Shown here: positions 28,121 through 38,000 of the stretch, in pieces | How the letters are laid out: each line of letters starts with the position of its first letter | Position numbering within the stretch: the stretch's first letter is position 1 | Origin: Desertivirga brevis | GTDB taxonomy: Bacteria > Bacteroidota > Bacteroidia > Sphingobacteriales > Sphingobacteriaceae | Reading direction: 5' to 3' | Assembly: GCF_017355835.1 (NCBI RefSeq) | Contig: NZ_JAFEWF010000012.1 | Coordinates: 124,001-188,000, forward strand | Length of the DNA: 64,000 nucleotides | The notes under the pieces: model-generated | What the model was told of the DNA's origin: nothing | The model's input: the letters and a program-made list of their open reading frames with translations, nothing else | Databases searched by the model: none | Program-made: the position numbers and the translations under genes

Positions 28121-29119
28121 CTATCTCAGGGATTTGTCATTCATTGAAGAGTACTTCTTCGGTGCTTGACCCGAGTACCGCTGGAACAAGCGGCTGAAGT
28201 GGCTCAGGTTTGTAAATCCAAGTTGGAAACCCACTTCAGCGACAGACCTATGGGATTGTTTTAGTAAATATGCGGCTTCTGCCATCCGTTCATTTTGATA
28301 GAAGTTATAAATCGTATCCCCAAAAACCTGCTTAAATAATTGCTTCATTTTGGTTTCACTCATTCCTGCAAATCTGGCCAGATCAGGAAGTCTCGGAGGT
28401 TTACTAAGATCAGCGATAATTGCAGCTCTTATTTCATATAACATAGCCACATCCCGGTTGTTTATGGAGTTGTGTTGTTCGACCTGCCGGTCTAGTAGTT
28501 TTTTAATTAAAAGATATAACAGTTCCAGAACTTTAGCTTTGTAGAATAGATACCCTAACTCGCTTTGCTCATTTGATTCTGCCAGTTGTTTTACTATTCT
28601 GTCTATTTCCGGAGTCATGCTTTCGTGATAAAAGAAAGGGACCTCGCTATTGAGAATTGTTTGAACCAGGTGATTGGTTATCTCCAACTGGAAAAAAGAT
28701 CGTAGAAGAGTTGTACTTATACTTATAACTGCAAAATACACTTTAGATCCTTCAGCGAAAAAACTCTCTGTACCCAGGGAGCTTGATGCTACCTGAATTG
28801 CTGCACTGGAAGCGTTTGAAGGCCTTGTAATTTCTATCCCTTCGGAAGAATCGGCCGATAAAGTTTCGTGACTGTTGAAAACGATGGATATTAAGTCATT
28901 TTTGTCGTCGGAAGAAATGCGTCTTAGATGAAGATCTTGGACAAGGGTATAATGGTGCAAAACAAACTTCAGTTGTTGCTCTACCTCTATCTTTTTTATG
29001 AATCCATTGCCAAGCCAGGTAGGAATAGATAGTTTGTTCTGCACTACCGGTACTTTTAACTTTTCAGCAAAGCTTGAAAGAATATTAAGCGAAGGATTAA
29101 CAGTAAATTCAATAGTCAT
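28121..29119 (-). CDS. AraC-family transcriptional regulator
   Basis: 332 aa with a long N-terminal sensor region (about 1-230) and a C-terminal AraC domain ('FAGMSETKMKQLFKQVFGD', 'SVAEVGFQLGFTNLSHFSRLFQRY'). It resembles AraC proteins linked to siderophore or redox functions in Bacteroidota, but that is only an impression. It is convergent with the DUF2264 gene (27 bp apart) and lies downstream of the ene-reductase gene, separated from it by a long terminator-like palindrome. Confidence 0.9.
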   Translation of the reverse strand: MTIEFTVNPSLNILSSFAEKLKVPVVQNKLSIPTWLGNGFIKKIEVEQQLKFVLHHYTLVQDLHLRRISSDDKNDLISIVFNSHETLSADSSEGIEITRPSNASSAAIQVASSSLGTESFFAEGSKVYFAVISISTTLLRSFFQLEITNHLVQTILNSEVPFFYHESMTPEIDRIVKQLAESNEQSELGYLFYKAKVLELLYLLIKKLLDRQVEQHNSINNRDVAMLYEIRAAIIADLSKPPRLPDLARFAGMSETKMKQLFKQVFGDTIYNFYQNERMAEAAYLLKQSHRSVAEVGFQLGFTNLSHFSRLFQRYSGQAPKKYSSMNDKSLR

Positions 29120-29150
29120 GTAAAGATGCTTCGTGCCGTTTTTACAATTT

Positions 29151-29209
29151 ATAAAAGTACAGCCAGATTTGAAAATCTCTTAAGAAATCTTTCGAATGCT
29201 GGCTGTACT
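29151..29209 (-). terminator. 54-bp imperfect palindrome, probable terminator of the ene-reductase gene
   Basis: AGTACAGCCAG (29156-29166) pairs perfectly with CTGGCTGTACT (29199-29209). After one bulged G, eight more pairs follow (29167-29174 with 29190-29197, one G-T), and the centre TCTTAAGA is self-complementary. On the minus strand the stem runs directly into TTTTAT (29155-29150), the expected tail for terminating the upstream ene-reductase transcript. Confidence 0.65.
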
Positions 29210-29292
29210 GACCATTAAAGTAGTGATGAACAGGTGTAGGGGCATTAAAACGTTTCTGCTAAGCTCTTGAAAGACCATTTACCGCCTTAAGA

Positions 29293-30372
29293 TTATACCA
29301 TTTCTTCTTTCAGCGTTGGGTAGTCTGTATAGCCCGACTCTCCAACAGTATAGAGAGTAGTAAAGTCAGGTTGATTGAGGTTTGCTCCAAGTTCAATTCT
29401 TTTATCAAGGTCCGGATTAGCCAGGTAGCTTCTACCGAAAGCCACAAGGTCTGCAAATCCAGCCTCTAAGGCCTGTTCAGCTGTTTCTGGCGTCAGTGCA
29501 TTACAGAGGATTATTGTTCCACTAAAATTAGCACGTATAGCATTAAATGTTCTTTGTGGAATCATTGGATTAGCACTGATATGGATGTAAGCGATGCCAG
29601 CTTTTTCCATTTCTGCAGTAAGATAACTGTAGGTGTCGTGCACATCGTCCTGGTTGTAAGGCTGCAGGTCTCCTAACTGGGAAAACGGCGAAAACCGGAT
29701 ACCAACTTTTTCCTTCCCTATAGCGTCTGAGATTTGTGTTACTACATCGATTGCAAATTTAGCACGGGCTTGAATACTGCCTCCGTACTCATCTGTGCGA
29801 TTATTTACATTGGGATTTAAGAATTGTTCTACCAGATACCCATTGGCTCCGTGGATCTCTACTCCGTCGAAACCTACCTCTATTGCATTCCGGGCTGCAG
29901 TGGTGAAATCACTCACAACTCTCCTGATTCCTTCTATTGAAAGAGCGGCAGGTTGCGAATGGTCCTGCATGCCTTTTGTATCGGTGAAGATCTGTCCCGC
30001 TGCCTTAATATCTGATGGGCCAAAAAGCGTTGTCCCTGCAGGCAGATTATCGGTATGGCCAATCCGGCCTGTATGCATCAGCTGAATGAAGATCTTGCTA
30101 TTGCCCGCATGAACTTTTTCTGTTACCCTCTTCCAGCCTTCAGTCTGAGCTTGATTAAATATTCCGGGAATTCTGGCATAGCCCAAAGCTTCAGGGTCAG
30201 GTGCCGTTCCTTCAGTGATAATTAGTCCGGCACCTGTTCTCTGACCATAGTATTCGGCCATCAAATCATTCGGCAGATTATGAATTGCTCTGCTTCTGGT
30301 CATAGGCGCCATCACCAGGTGATTCTTAAGAGTAAAGTCCTTCTTGGAATACGATTTTAAGATATTGTTCAT
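29293..30372 (-). CDS. Old Yellow Enzyme-family alkene reductase (NemA-like)
   Basis: FMN-dependent reductase of activated C=C bonds or nitro/maleimide compounds. The TIM barrel shows 'MAPMTRSRA' near the N-terminus, the substrate-anion pair His174 and Asn177 in 'VEIHGANGYLVEQF', the conserved 'NNRTDEYGGSI', and the phosphate-binding 'VAFGRSYLANPDL'. The length of 359 aa is typical. It probably serves detoxification rather than glycan use. The AraC gene downstream on the same strand may regulate it. Confidence 0.94.
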   Translation of the reverse strand: MNNILKSYSKKDFTLKNHLVMAPMTRSRAIHNLPNDLMAEYYGQRTGAGLIITEGTAPDPEALGYARIPGIFNQAQTEGWKRVTEKVHAGNSKIFIQLMHTGRIGHTDNLPAGTTLFGPSDIKAAGQIFTDTKGMQDHSQPAALSIEGIRRVVSDFTTAARNAIEVGFDGVEIHGANGYLVEQFLNPNVNNRTDEYGGSIQARAKFAIDVVTQISDAIGKEKVGIRFSPFSQLGDLQPYNQDDVHDTYSYLTAEMEKAGIAYIHISANPMIPQRTFNAIRANFSGTIILCNALTPETAEQALEAGFADLVAFGRSYLANPDLDKRIELGANLNQPDFTTLYTVGESGYTDYPTLKEEMV

Positions 30373-30451
30373 AACATTTTATTTGTGTATCCCAAAGTTC
30401 GCTAGTTAATTAAGCTGAAAATAGCGCTAAAAGACATAATAAGAGTCCTAT

Positions 30452-30469
30452 CCGGCAGAATTGTGCCGG
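30452..30469. promoter_or_regulatory. 18-bp palindrome upstream of the ene-reductase
   Basis: CCGGCA-GAATTG-TGCCGG, symmetric at 16 of 18 positions, 80 bp upstream of the ene-reductase start and between two divergent genes. It could be an operator. The GTTTTG that follows also allows a weak hairpin, so the call is tentative. Confidence 0.35.
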
Positions 30470-30646
30470 GTTTTGACAGGTGATTTATAATATAAACTTT
30501 CCTAAAAAGAATACTTTGCCCTCCTACAAAGAACGAAAGGAAAGATCCTAATGAAAAATCTCATATATTTTACAATAAGGAGTATAAAAACTTCTTTACT
30601 TTGTCTTGAATCTGGAACTTTATAACTTGCCAATTACCTGTTTACT

Positions 30647-33025
30647 ATGACGCTAAATAAGCATGCCCTGTACATCAATGCCCGGCTTTTTATTTTTACA
30701 ATTTTGTTTGCTGTACTTGCAATGCATGTTCATGCTCCTGCAAGGGCGCAAAGCCCTGGAACGTTCACGTTGGGCAATAAGGAGTTTTTGTTGAACGGAA
30801 AGCCCTTTGTGATCCGGGCTGCCGAGCTTCACTATCCACGTATCCCTAAAGAATATTGGGAACACCGGATCCAGCTTTGTAAGGCAATGGGCATGAATAC
30901 AGTGTGTATCTACCTTTTCTGGAATATTCACGAGCAGAAGCCTGATGTGTATGATTTTTCCGGGCAGAACGATGTGGCTGAATTTGTAAGACTGGTTCAG
31001 AAGAACGGAATGTATTGCATCGTTCGTCCTGGACCCTATGTATGTGCAGAGTGGGACATGGGCGGCCTTCCCTGGTGGTTATTGAAGAAAAAAGACATCG
31101 CAGTACGCTCCATGGAGGACCCGTATTTTATAACGAGGACACAGAAATTTCTAAAGGAAGCAGCCAAGCAACTGGCACCGCTCCAGATTCAAAACGGTGG
31201 AAATATTATCATGGTGCAGGTTGAAAATGAATATGCAACTTTTGGTAGTGACGGGCGCTATATGGAAACCATAAGGAATAGCGTCAGAAGTGCTGGATTT
31301 GACAAAGCGCAGTTATTCAGATGCGACTGGTCTTCCAATTTCAATAAGTATCAGCTGGATGGAGTAGCTACCACACTGAATTTTGGTGCAGGATCAAATA
31401 TTGATAATCAGTTTAAGAAATTTCAGGAGATCTATCCTACGGCACCTTTAATGTGTAGTGAGTATTGGACCGGCTGGTTTGACCACTGGGGAAAGCCACA
31501 TGAGACACGTTCTGTAAATACCTTCATCGGGAGCCTGAAAGATATGATGGACAGAAAAATATCCTTCAGTTTATACATGGCCCATGGGGGGACTTCTTTT
31601 GGGCAATGGGGTGGAGCAAATGCACCGCCTTATTCTGCCATGGCAACTTCTTACGATTACAATGCTCCTGTGGGCGAGCAGGGAAACATTACGGAGAAAT
31701 TTTTTGCAGTCCGGGATCTTTTGAAAAACTATTTGCAGGAAGGGGAGATTTTACCTGATCCTCCAGCTGAGAAGCGTGTTATCACGATTCCGGAGTTTGA
31801 GTTGAACGAATCTGCTCCTTTGTTTGAAAACCTGCCGCCGGGGAAAAGAACAGAGACAATAAGACCGATGGAAGATTTTGATCAGGGCTGGGGACGTATA
31901 TTATACCGCACAACCATTGCTGCCTCAGCAGCAAAGCGTAAGATCGTGATCACAGAATTGCACGATTGGGCTTCTGTATTTATTGATGGAAAACCAATCG
32001 CGAAGCTAGACCGTCGAAGAGGAGATAATACTGTGGAAATTCCCGCTTCACAAACGAAGCTTAGGTTGGACATCCTGGTAGAAGCAACCGGAAGGGTTAA
32101 TTACGGGAAGGCTATAATAGACCGTAAGGGGATTACCGAGAAGGTAGAAATAACTGAGGGATCAGGATTGAAAGAAATCAAAGACTGGACAGTTTACAAT
32201 TTTCCGGTTGATTATAACTTCCAAAATAAGTACACCAGGTTCTCCTCTAGACAAGTGACAGGACCTGCCTGGTATAGGGGAAAATTTATTCTTCGAGAAA
32301 CAGGAGATACTTTTCTGGATGTTAGCACCTGGGGAAAAGGAATGGTATGGGTAAATGGACATAATCTGGGCCGTTTTTGGAAAATAGGTCCTCAACAAAC
32401 CCTGTTTGTTCCGGGTGTTTGGCTGAAGAAGGGTGAAAATGAACTATTGATCTTAGATGTAGACCAGCCTTCTTCAGCGAAAGTTGCTGGCTTAGCCAAG
32501 CCTATATTGGATAAGATAAATCCTGACGCCTCTCTTTTAAGTCGGTTTATAGGGCAGAATTTAGATCTGTCGAACGAAGTTCCGGTGTCAAAAGGTGAGT
32601 TCGGGCCGGAAGAAGGTTGGAAAACAATCAAATTTGACAAGGCACACACAGGGCGGTTTTTTTGTTTCGAGGCGTTGAGCGCCCAGCAGGCTAATGACCC
32701 ACTAACCACGGTCGCTGAACTGGAGTTAATCGGGGATGACGGAAATAACCTGGCGCCTCTTAAATGGAAAGTAGTTTATGCCGACAGTGAAGAAGTAACT
32801 GCAAGTAATAGTTCAGCTGATAAGGTGTTTGATACTCAGGAATCAACATTTTGGCAAAGTCAGTCATCAGGTGCAAAGCCATCTCATCCTCATCATCTCT
32901 TAATCGACCTGGGAGAGGTTGTCTCTGTTAGTGGGTTTAGATATTTGCCAAGGTCTGATAAGAAGACCGGAGGCATGGTTAAAGGATACAGGATTTATTT
33001 GAAGAACGCAGCTTTTAAATTTTAA
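30647..33025 (+). CDS. GH35 beta-galactosidase with C-terminal discoidin-like domain
   Basis: Exo-beta-galactosidase, exported (hydrophobic signal around residues 12-35). The TIM barrel carries acid/base Glu195 ('VQVENEYATFG') and nucleophile Glu272 ('CSEYWTGWFDHWG'). The middle region holds the galactose-binding-like jelly rolls typical of GH35 ('KGMVWVNGHNLGRFWKIGPQQ'), and residues about 660-792 look like an F5/8 type C domain ('HHLLIDLGEVVSVSGFRYLPR'). It is followed by a hairpin and T-run, and then by the first sigma-factor gene. It would remove galactose from arabinogalactan or pectic galactan (inference). Confidence 0.95.
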   Translation: MTLNKHALYINARLFIFTILFAVLAMHVHAPARAQSPGTFTLGNKEFLLNGKPFVIRAAELHYPRIPKEYWEHRIQLCKAMGMNTVCIYLFWNIHEQKPDVYDFSGQNDVAEFVRLVQKNGMYCIVRPGPYVCAEWDMGGLPWWLLKKKDIAVRSMEDPYFITRTQKFLKEAAKQLAPLQIQNGGNIIMVQVENEYATFGSDGRYMETIRNSVRSAGFDKAQLFRCDWSSNFNKYQLDGVATTLNFGAGSNIDNQFKKFQEIYPTAPLMCSEYWTGWFDHWGKPHETRSVNTFIGSLKDMMDRKISFSLYMAHGGTSFGQWGGANAPPYSAMATSYDYNAPVGEQGNITEKFFAVRDLLKNYLQEGEILPDPPAEKRVITIPEFELNESAPLFENLPPGKRTETIRPMEDFDQGWGRILYRTTIAASAAKRKIVITELHDWASVFIDGKPIAKLDRRRGDNTVEIPASQTKLRLDILVEATGRVNYGKAIIDRKGITEKVEITEGSGLKEIKDWTVYNFPVDYNFQNKYTRFSSRQVTGPAWYRGKFILRETGDTFLDVSTWGKGMVWVNGHNLGRFWKIGPQQTLFVPGVWLKKGENELLILDVDQPSSAKVAGLAKPILDKINPDASLLSRFIGQNLDLSNEVPVSKGEFGPEEGWKTIKFDKAHTGRFFCFEALSAQQANDPLTTVAELELIGDDGNNLAPLKWKVVYADSEEVTASNSSADKVFDTQESTFWQSQSSGAKPSHPHHLLIDLGEVVSVSGFRYLPRSDKKTGGMVKGYRIYLKNAAFKF

Positions 33026-33058
33026 TAGATTGATAAAAAATTGATATAACGAAACGCG

Positions 33059-33114
33059 GGTTTCAATGTTTAATAGCCAGCATTGAACCTTTAAGCCGGG
33101 TACCTGTTTTTTTT
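33059..33114 (+). terminator. Probable terminator after GH35
   Basis: GGTTTCAATG (33059-33068) pairs with CATTGAACC (33081-33089) with one bulged T. A run of eight T lies further on at 33107-33114. The 17-base distance from stem to T-run makes it non-standard. Confidence 0.4.
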
Positions 33115-33166
33115 AAATATAGTTTTATAACCCTGGCTTGGAACAGAGAGCAGAATTGTTATCGAT

Positions 33167-33751
33167 ATGTTAGAAAAGGACTTAGAAAATATTTTAATAG
33201 CAGTTGCTTATCGAAACGACGAGTTAGCGTTCAAGGATCTTTACTACCAGTATTTTAACAAGCTGTATAATTTTGCCCTGCCTATCGTTAAATCTGGGGA
33301 AATCGCAGAGGAGGTTGTGAACGATGCCTTTATTAGCCTCTGGAATAATCGCGCAGAGCTTCCTGCAATCAGGAATTTCAAAGTCTACATCTATACTGCA
33401 GTGAGGAACAGGTCATTAAATGCCAGCTCCCGCCTGAAAGTTCATGACCATCTAGCGCTGGATGAAGTGGACTTAAAGTTTTATACAGACTATCAGCATG
33501 CTGATGATAAATTGTTAGCGGAAGAACTTACTGAAATCCTGAACAATTCTATTGAAAAATTGCCTGCTCAGTCGAAAGTGATCTTCCGTTTGGTAAAGGA
33601 AGATGGCTTGAAACACAAGGAGGTAGCCGAATTAATGAACCTTTCAATTAAGAGCATCGAGTATCACATGGGTAATGCCTTAAAGAAGGTTTGGGAGACT
33701 TTCGTAACCTACTACGACTCGGCTGCAAAAAAAAATCAAAAAAAACTTTAA
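33167..33751 (+). CDS. ECF sigma-70 factor of the Bacteroidota SusC-linked type
   Basis: Alternative sigma factor, region 2 at about 20-90 ('DLYYQYFNKLYNFALPIV', 'EEVVNDAFISLWNN') and region 4 at about 125-178 ('LPAQSKVIFRLVKEDGLKHKEVAELMNLS' in parts). It ends in a lysine-rich tail. FecR follows 55 bp later and an STN-bearing SusC after that, the usual trans-envelope relay in which substrate binding to SusC frees the sigma factor. The target promoters are probably its own operon. Confidence 0.94.
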   Translation: MLEKDLENILIAVAYRNDELAFKDLYYQYFNKLYNFALPIVKSGEIAEEVVNDAFISLWNNRAELPAIRNFKVYIYTAVRNRSLNASSRLKVHDHLALDEVDLKFYTDYQHADDKLLAEELTEILNNSIEKLPAQSKVIFRLVKEDGLKHKEVAELMNLSIKSIEYHMGNALKKVWETFVTYYDSAAKKNQKKL

Positions 33752-33806
33752 CTCTCTTTAGGGTGCCGCCCAATTCTTGTGTCTTTATTGTCAGGAACAC
33801 CTGAAA

Positions 33807-34895
33807 ATGATCAAACAGATCTGGATACTCATAGCAAAAAAGTTTAGTGGCGACGCCTCGGAAGAGGAGTTACATGAGCTTGAGAAGCATTCTAGTGGAA
33901 AAAATGCCAGCTTTCCTACTAATGCTTTAGAGGAGATCTGGCATAATACTACTACATATGGGGTTGACGAAACGAGAGAACTTGATAAACGCTGGGAGAG
34001 GTTTGAAAAGACATGGAAGCAAGATCTCAGCGAATTACCTATAGAAAGTGATGAGCGACCAGCGGGAAGGGATTTTTTCCTCAAGAATATCTGGCAATCC
34101 ACTTACTTCCGCTACGCAGCAGTAGTTTTATTGACAGTTACCACTGGTTACCTTTTTTGGCCATCCAAAGGCAGGGATGTAATTACTGCAATGGAAGCCC
34201 CCGCAGTTGGTGTCAGCAAGCTTATTTTACCGGATGGTAGCAGTGTATGGCTTAATTCTGGAAGTAAGATAACCTTTAAGAACAACAGTAAAACGAATTG
34301 CAGGGAAGTAAACCTTACTGGCGAAGCATATTTCGATGTTGCTAAAGATGCCCGGCATCCCTTTATCGTTACTACTCCGACCTTCACAATTAAAGTATTG
34401 GGAACAGCGTTCAATGTAAAGTCTTATGAAAGATCAGAGCAATCAGAAGCTACTCTCGTTCATGGGAAAATTGAGTTGTCCCTGTTAAGGAGGCCCGAAA
34501 CCAAGTACATTTTAAAGCCCTCCCAGAAGCTGATGGTGACCAGTGCTTCAACTCCAAAGGGTAGAAGAGATATCAAAACAGCAGAGGCAAGCAGAAATGA
34601 CGAGTTTTTAGCAGTAGAACTAACCAGGGTTGAGGACTCAAGAGCAGAAGGTATTCCGGTTGAAATATTATGGTTTAAAAATCACATTAATTTTGATAAC
34701 GCCACTTTTGGTGAGGTTGCTCTAATGATGGAGCACAAGTATAATACGAAGCTTGTATTTAAGAACGACAATCTGGCCAGCATCAAGTTTTCGGGAAAAT
34801 TTAAAGATGAAACCCTCGAAGAAGCGCTAAAAGAATTGAATGCCATTATAGACTTTAAGTATCAGATCAGCAAAGACGAAGTTCTGATCTATTAA
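33807..34895 (+). CDS. FecR-family anti-sigma factor (first unit)
   Basis: Single-pass inner-membrane anti-sigma protein, 362 aa from the preferred ATG at 33807, which has an AGGA-type site just upstream. An in-frame TTG at 33777 is less likely. The cytoplasmic N-terminal part binds sigma, the membrane helix is at about 102-118, the FecR domain at about 140-235 ('LPDGSSVWLNSGSKITF', 'GEAYFDVAKDARHPF') and the DUF4974-type C-terminus at about 285-360 contacts the SusC STN domain. The segment 225-290 is longer than in the other two FecR proteins here. Confidence 0.94.
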   Translation: MIKQIWILIAKKFSGDASEEELHELEKHSSGKNASFPTNALEEIWHNTTTYGVDETRELDKRWERFEKTWKQDLSELPIESDERPAGRDFFLKNIWQSTYFRYAAVVLLTVTTGYLFWPSKGRDVITAMEAPAVGVSKLILPDGSSVWLNSGSKITFKNNSKTNCREVNLTGEAYFDVAKDARHPFIVTTPTFTIKVLGTAFNVKSYERSEQSEATLVHGKIELSLLRRPETKYILKPSQKLMVTSASTPKGRRDIKTAEASRNDEFLAVELTRVEDSRAEGIPVEILWFKNHINFDNATFGEVALMMEHKYNTKLVFKNDNLASIKFSGKFKDETLEEALKELNAIIDFKYQISKDEVLIY

Positions 34896-34912
34896 TTATT
34901 AAACAACCAATC

Positions 34913-34948
34913 ATGTTAAACCTAAAAGGAGAAGGCCTATGTAGATAG
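34913..34948 (+). other. Possible 11-codon leader peptide before SusC (MLNLKGEGLCR)
   Basis: An ATG in a typical start context (AAACAACCAATC before it, the same string type that precedes other genes here) opens 11 codons ending in TAG, 20 bp before a hairpin. Such an arrangement could be an attenuator, but an ORF this short easily occurs by chance. Confidence 0.2.
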
Positions 34949-34968
34949 TTGTAAAAACCAATAAAGCA

Positions 34969-34998
34969 AAACGGGAAATGCGCCAACATCCCCCGTTT
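34969..34998 (+). promoter_or_regulatory. Hairpin in first FecR-SusC junction
   Basis: AAACGGG (34969-34975) pairs with CCCGTTT (34992-34998), 16-base loop, 64 bp before the SusC start codon. There is no T-run, so it is more likely a partial barrier, RNA-processing or stability element than a simple terminator. Similar elements occur in the other two FecR-SusC junctions. Confidence 0.45.
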
Positions 34999-35062
34999 AA
35001 TAATGCTATAACTAACTAGTACATTTTCAAGAAACCAATAGTTACAGATCAAATACTAATTT

Positions 35063-38000
35063 ATGAAAAAAAAGTATTGCCGCATAACCGTATGCAGGCA
35101 TGAACGTCTTTTAAAATACTTCCTGATGTTCAAATTCACAATGGTCCTAATCCTGATAGCATCTCTACAGGGTTTTTCGAAAGGATATGGTCAAAAAATC
35201 AACTTAAGCGTTCAGGGAGCCAGGTTGAAAAAAGTTTTAAATGAGCTGGAAAGGCAGACGGATTATCGCTTCTTTTACCAGGACCAAATAATAAATCAGG
35301 TTCCTAGGCTATTTTCTATCAATGCAAATAATGATGAAATTAACAATGTACTGAGCAAGCTATTTAATGGAACTAACATAACGTACTCTCTGCGTGAGGG
35401 AAAGGTGATCATTCTAACAGAAAAAGGAAGCCAGGCACAGACGTTAATTACCGGTACCGTAGTTGACGAAAAAGGAGAAGCACTGCCCGGAGTAAGTATC
35501 AAAATAAAAGGAACGAATACAGGAACATCAACAGATGTTAACGGTAAGTTCAGGATCAGCGTTCCGAACGAAAATGCAGTCCTTGTATTCTCTTTCATGG
35601 GCTTTACTCCGGTAGAACAAGCTGCCACAAAAACAGATATAAGGATTGTCCTTAAGTCGAGTGCAACAAGCCTTTCAGAAGTTGTAGTTGTGGGTTATGG
35701 AACACAAAGAAGGGCTACGGTAACAGGGTCGGTAGCCAAAATCACTTCGGAAAATATAGAAGAACGTCCGATTACCCGGGTCGAGCAGGCATTACAAGGC
35801 CAAATGGCAGGGGTAGCAGTAAGGAATACATCAGGATCTCCTGGCGCTGATATTCAGGTTCGTGTTCGCGGAGCTGCTTCACTTACCGGATCGTCTGATC
35901 CTTTATATGTTGTAGATGGGGTTCCTCTGGATAATCTTTCAGGTATCAATCCTGCCGACATCGAATCTATTGACGTGTTAAAGGATGCAGCATCTGCGGC
36001 AATCTATGGTTCACGTGGTTCGAACGGTGTGGTTTTCGTTACAACTAAGCGCGGAAAAAAGGGTGCTAAACCTACTATCTCGGTAAGTGGTTATACTGCC
36101 TTATCGAATGTGGAAAGAAAGGTGGATGTAATGACCCCCGACCAGTGGATCGATTTCAATAAGAAATGGTACGACAGGCAATGGACAATAAACAACCCCA
36201 CGCAAAATCCTAATGCCTCGCAGGAGGAAAGGTTAGCGTTTGCAAGGGCGACAACTCGTCGTTTATATGGCACAAGAGATTCTTTAGCGCTTATCCGGAA
36301 TACCTATGGAATATACGACCCATGGTGGGGAACAGACCGAATCGAGGCTATAGATTGGCAGGATGCTTTATTTAGAAATGCCCCTGTGAATGATCTTCAA
36401 ATAAATTCAACTGGTTCCACGGAAAACTTAAGTTACGCTGTTTCTGCGGGTATTTTTGATCAGGAGGGGATAGTTGAAGGCTCATCATTCAGACGTTATT
36501 CTTTCAGGGCTAACCTGGATGCGAGAATTAACAAGCGAATTAAGATAGGAGCTAACCTGGCTCCTTCATTAGGAGTGTTAAAAGGGCCAAATGTTGATGG
36601 AAGGGATAATGCCGTGGCCCGTTCCTTAAGTTTTCCAGGTTGGGTGCCGGCTGGAGCTGGAAAAATGGCAGGAGCGGACCCATATAAGTTTTATGATAAC
36701 TGGGGAACAGGACCCAATAACGTTAGTCCCTATGTTCAATCTGTATATAACGAGAGGAATCGTAACGATATTCGTCTGAACACCTCATTAACCACTACTG
36801 TTAATATCCTGGATGGTCTGGATCTAAACGGGCTGGTGGGTTGGAATATCCGGGAAAACAGAGAACGGGGCTATTCTCCTACCTGGATACAGGGAACTTG
36901 GAATCAGGCGACGCCCGGTCAATTGTCTACCTCAAGGTATTCAACTACTAGCGGATATCAGTTACTAACTCAGGCAACCTTAAACTACACAAAGAAACTT
37001 GGGAATCATAACCTGGATGGATTGCTTGGTATTTCCCAGGATAAATCAGGGAACGAGTACACCGAGCAAAGTCTCACAGGGTTTCCAAACGATAAATCCT
37101 GGATATTTACTAAGGAGAAAGCAACTACAGTAAATTTGAACTCGGTAGATGCTGATAAATTTGCATTAATATCTTACTTCGGAAGACTTCAGTATAATTA
37201 CAATCTCAAATACTTGTTTTCTGCCTCATTTAGATATGATGGATCATCGCGCTTCGGTCCGAATAAGAAATGGGGCTTTTTCCCCGCCTTATCTGCCGGA
37301 TGGTTGCTTAAAGAAGAAGAGTTATTTAAAAATATAAGCTGGTTAAGTACAGCTAAACTAAGAGCAAGCTGGGGTGTAGCTGGTAATGACCGTATTGGAG
37401 GAGCCAATTATGTTTCCAGCATGGGTGCTTTAAACTATCCGCTCGGAGATCTTCAAGCTATTAACAATGGTTATGTGGTTAGTAATATTGCTTATTCTGA
37501 CCTAAGATGGGAGAAGTCTGACAGTTATAACCTTGGTATTGATTTCGGTGCTTTTAACGACCGGATCTTTGTTACCGCAGATGCCTACTATAAAAAGACA
37601 AGCGATTTGCTTTTAAATACTCCAATCTCCCTTAGTACAGGATTCTCTAACATGATCAGGAACGTTGGTAATATCGACAATAAGGGATTTGAGTTAGGGA
37701 TCAATACAAGGAACCTTGTAGGGGCATTTAAATGGAATTCTAATTTCAATTTGTCCTTAAACAGAAATAAGATCACGAAGCTGGCCGGTGATAATACAGA
37801 TATTCGCCTGGGACAGGGAAATACAATTATTCAGCGCGTAGGTAACCCTATTAACTCTTACTACTTACTTAAAGCTACAGGGGTTCTCCGTGAAAGCGAT
37901 TTTGACAGGGTAGGAAACAATTGGGTGGCTAAAGTGCCGGTGTGGTCAGGTCAAAAACCTGGAGATACTAAATATGAGGATATAAGTGGCGACGGAAGAA

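Noticed and set aside
18989..30483. The 13-mer TTTTGACAGGTGA shared by the HD/AraC and ene-reductase/GH35 intergenic regions
   Set aside because: In 64 kb many 13-mer pairs are expected by chance, and the second copy is not part of a palindrome.
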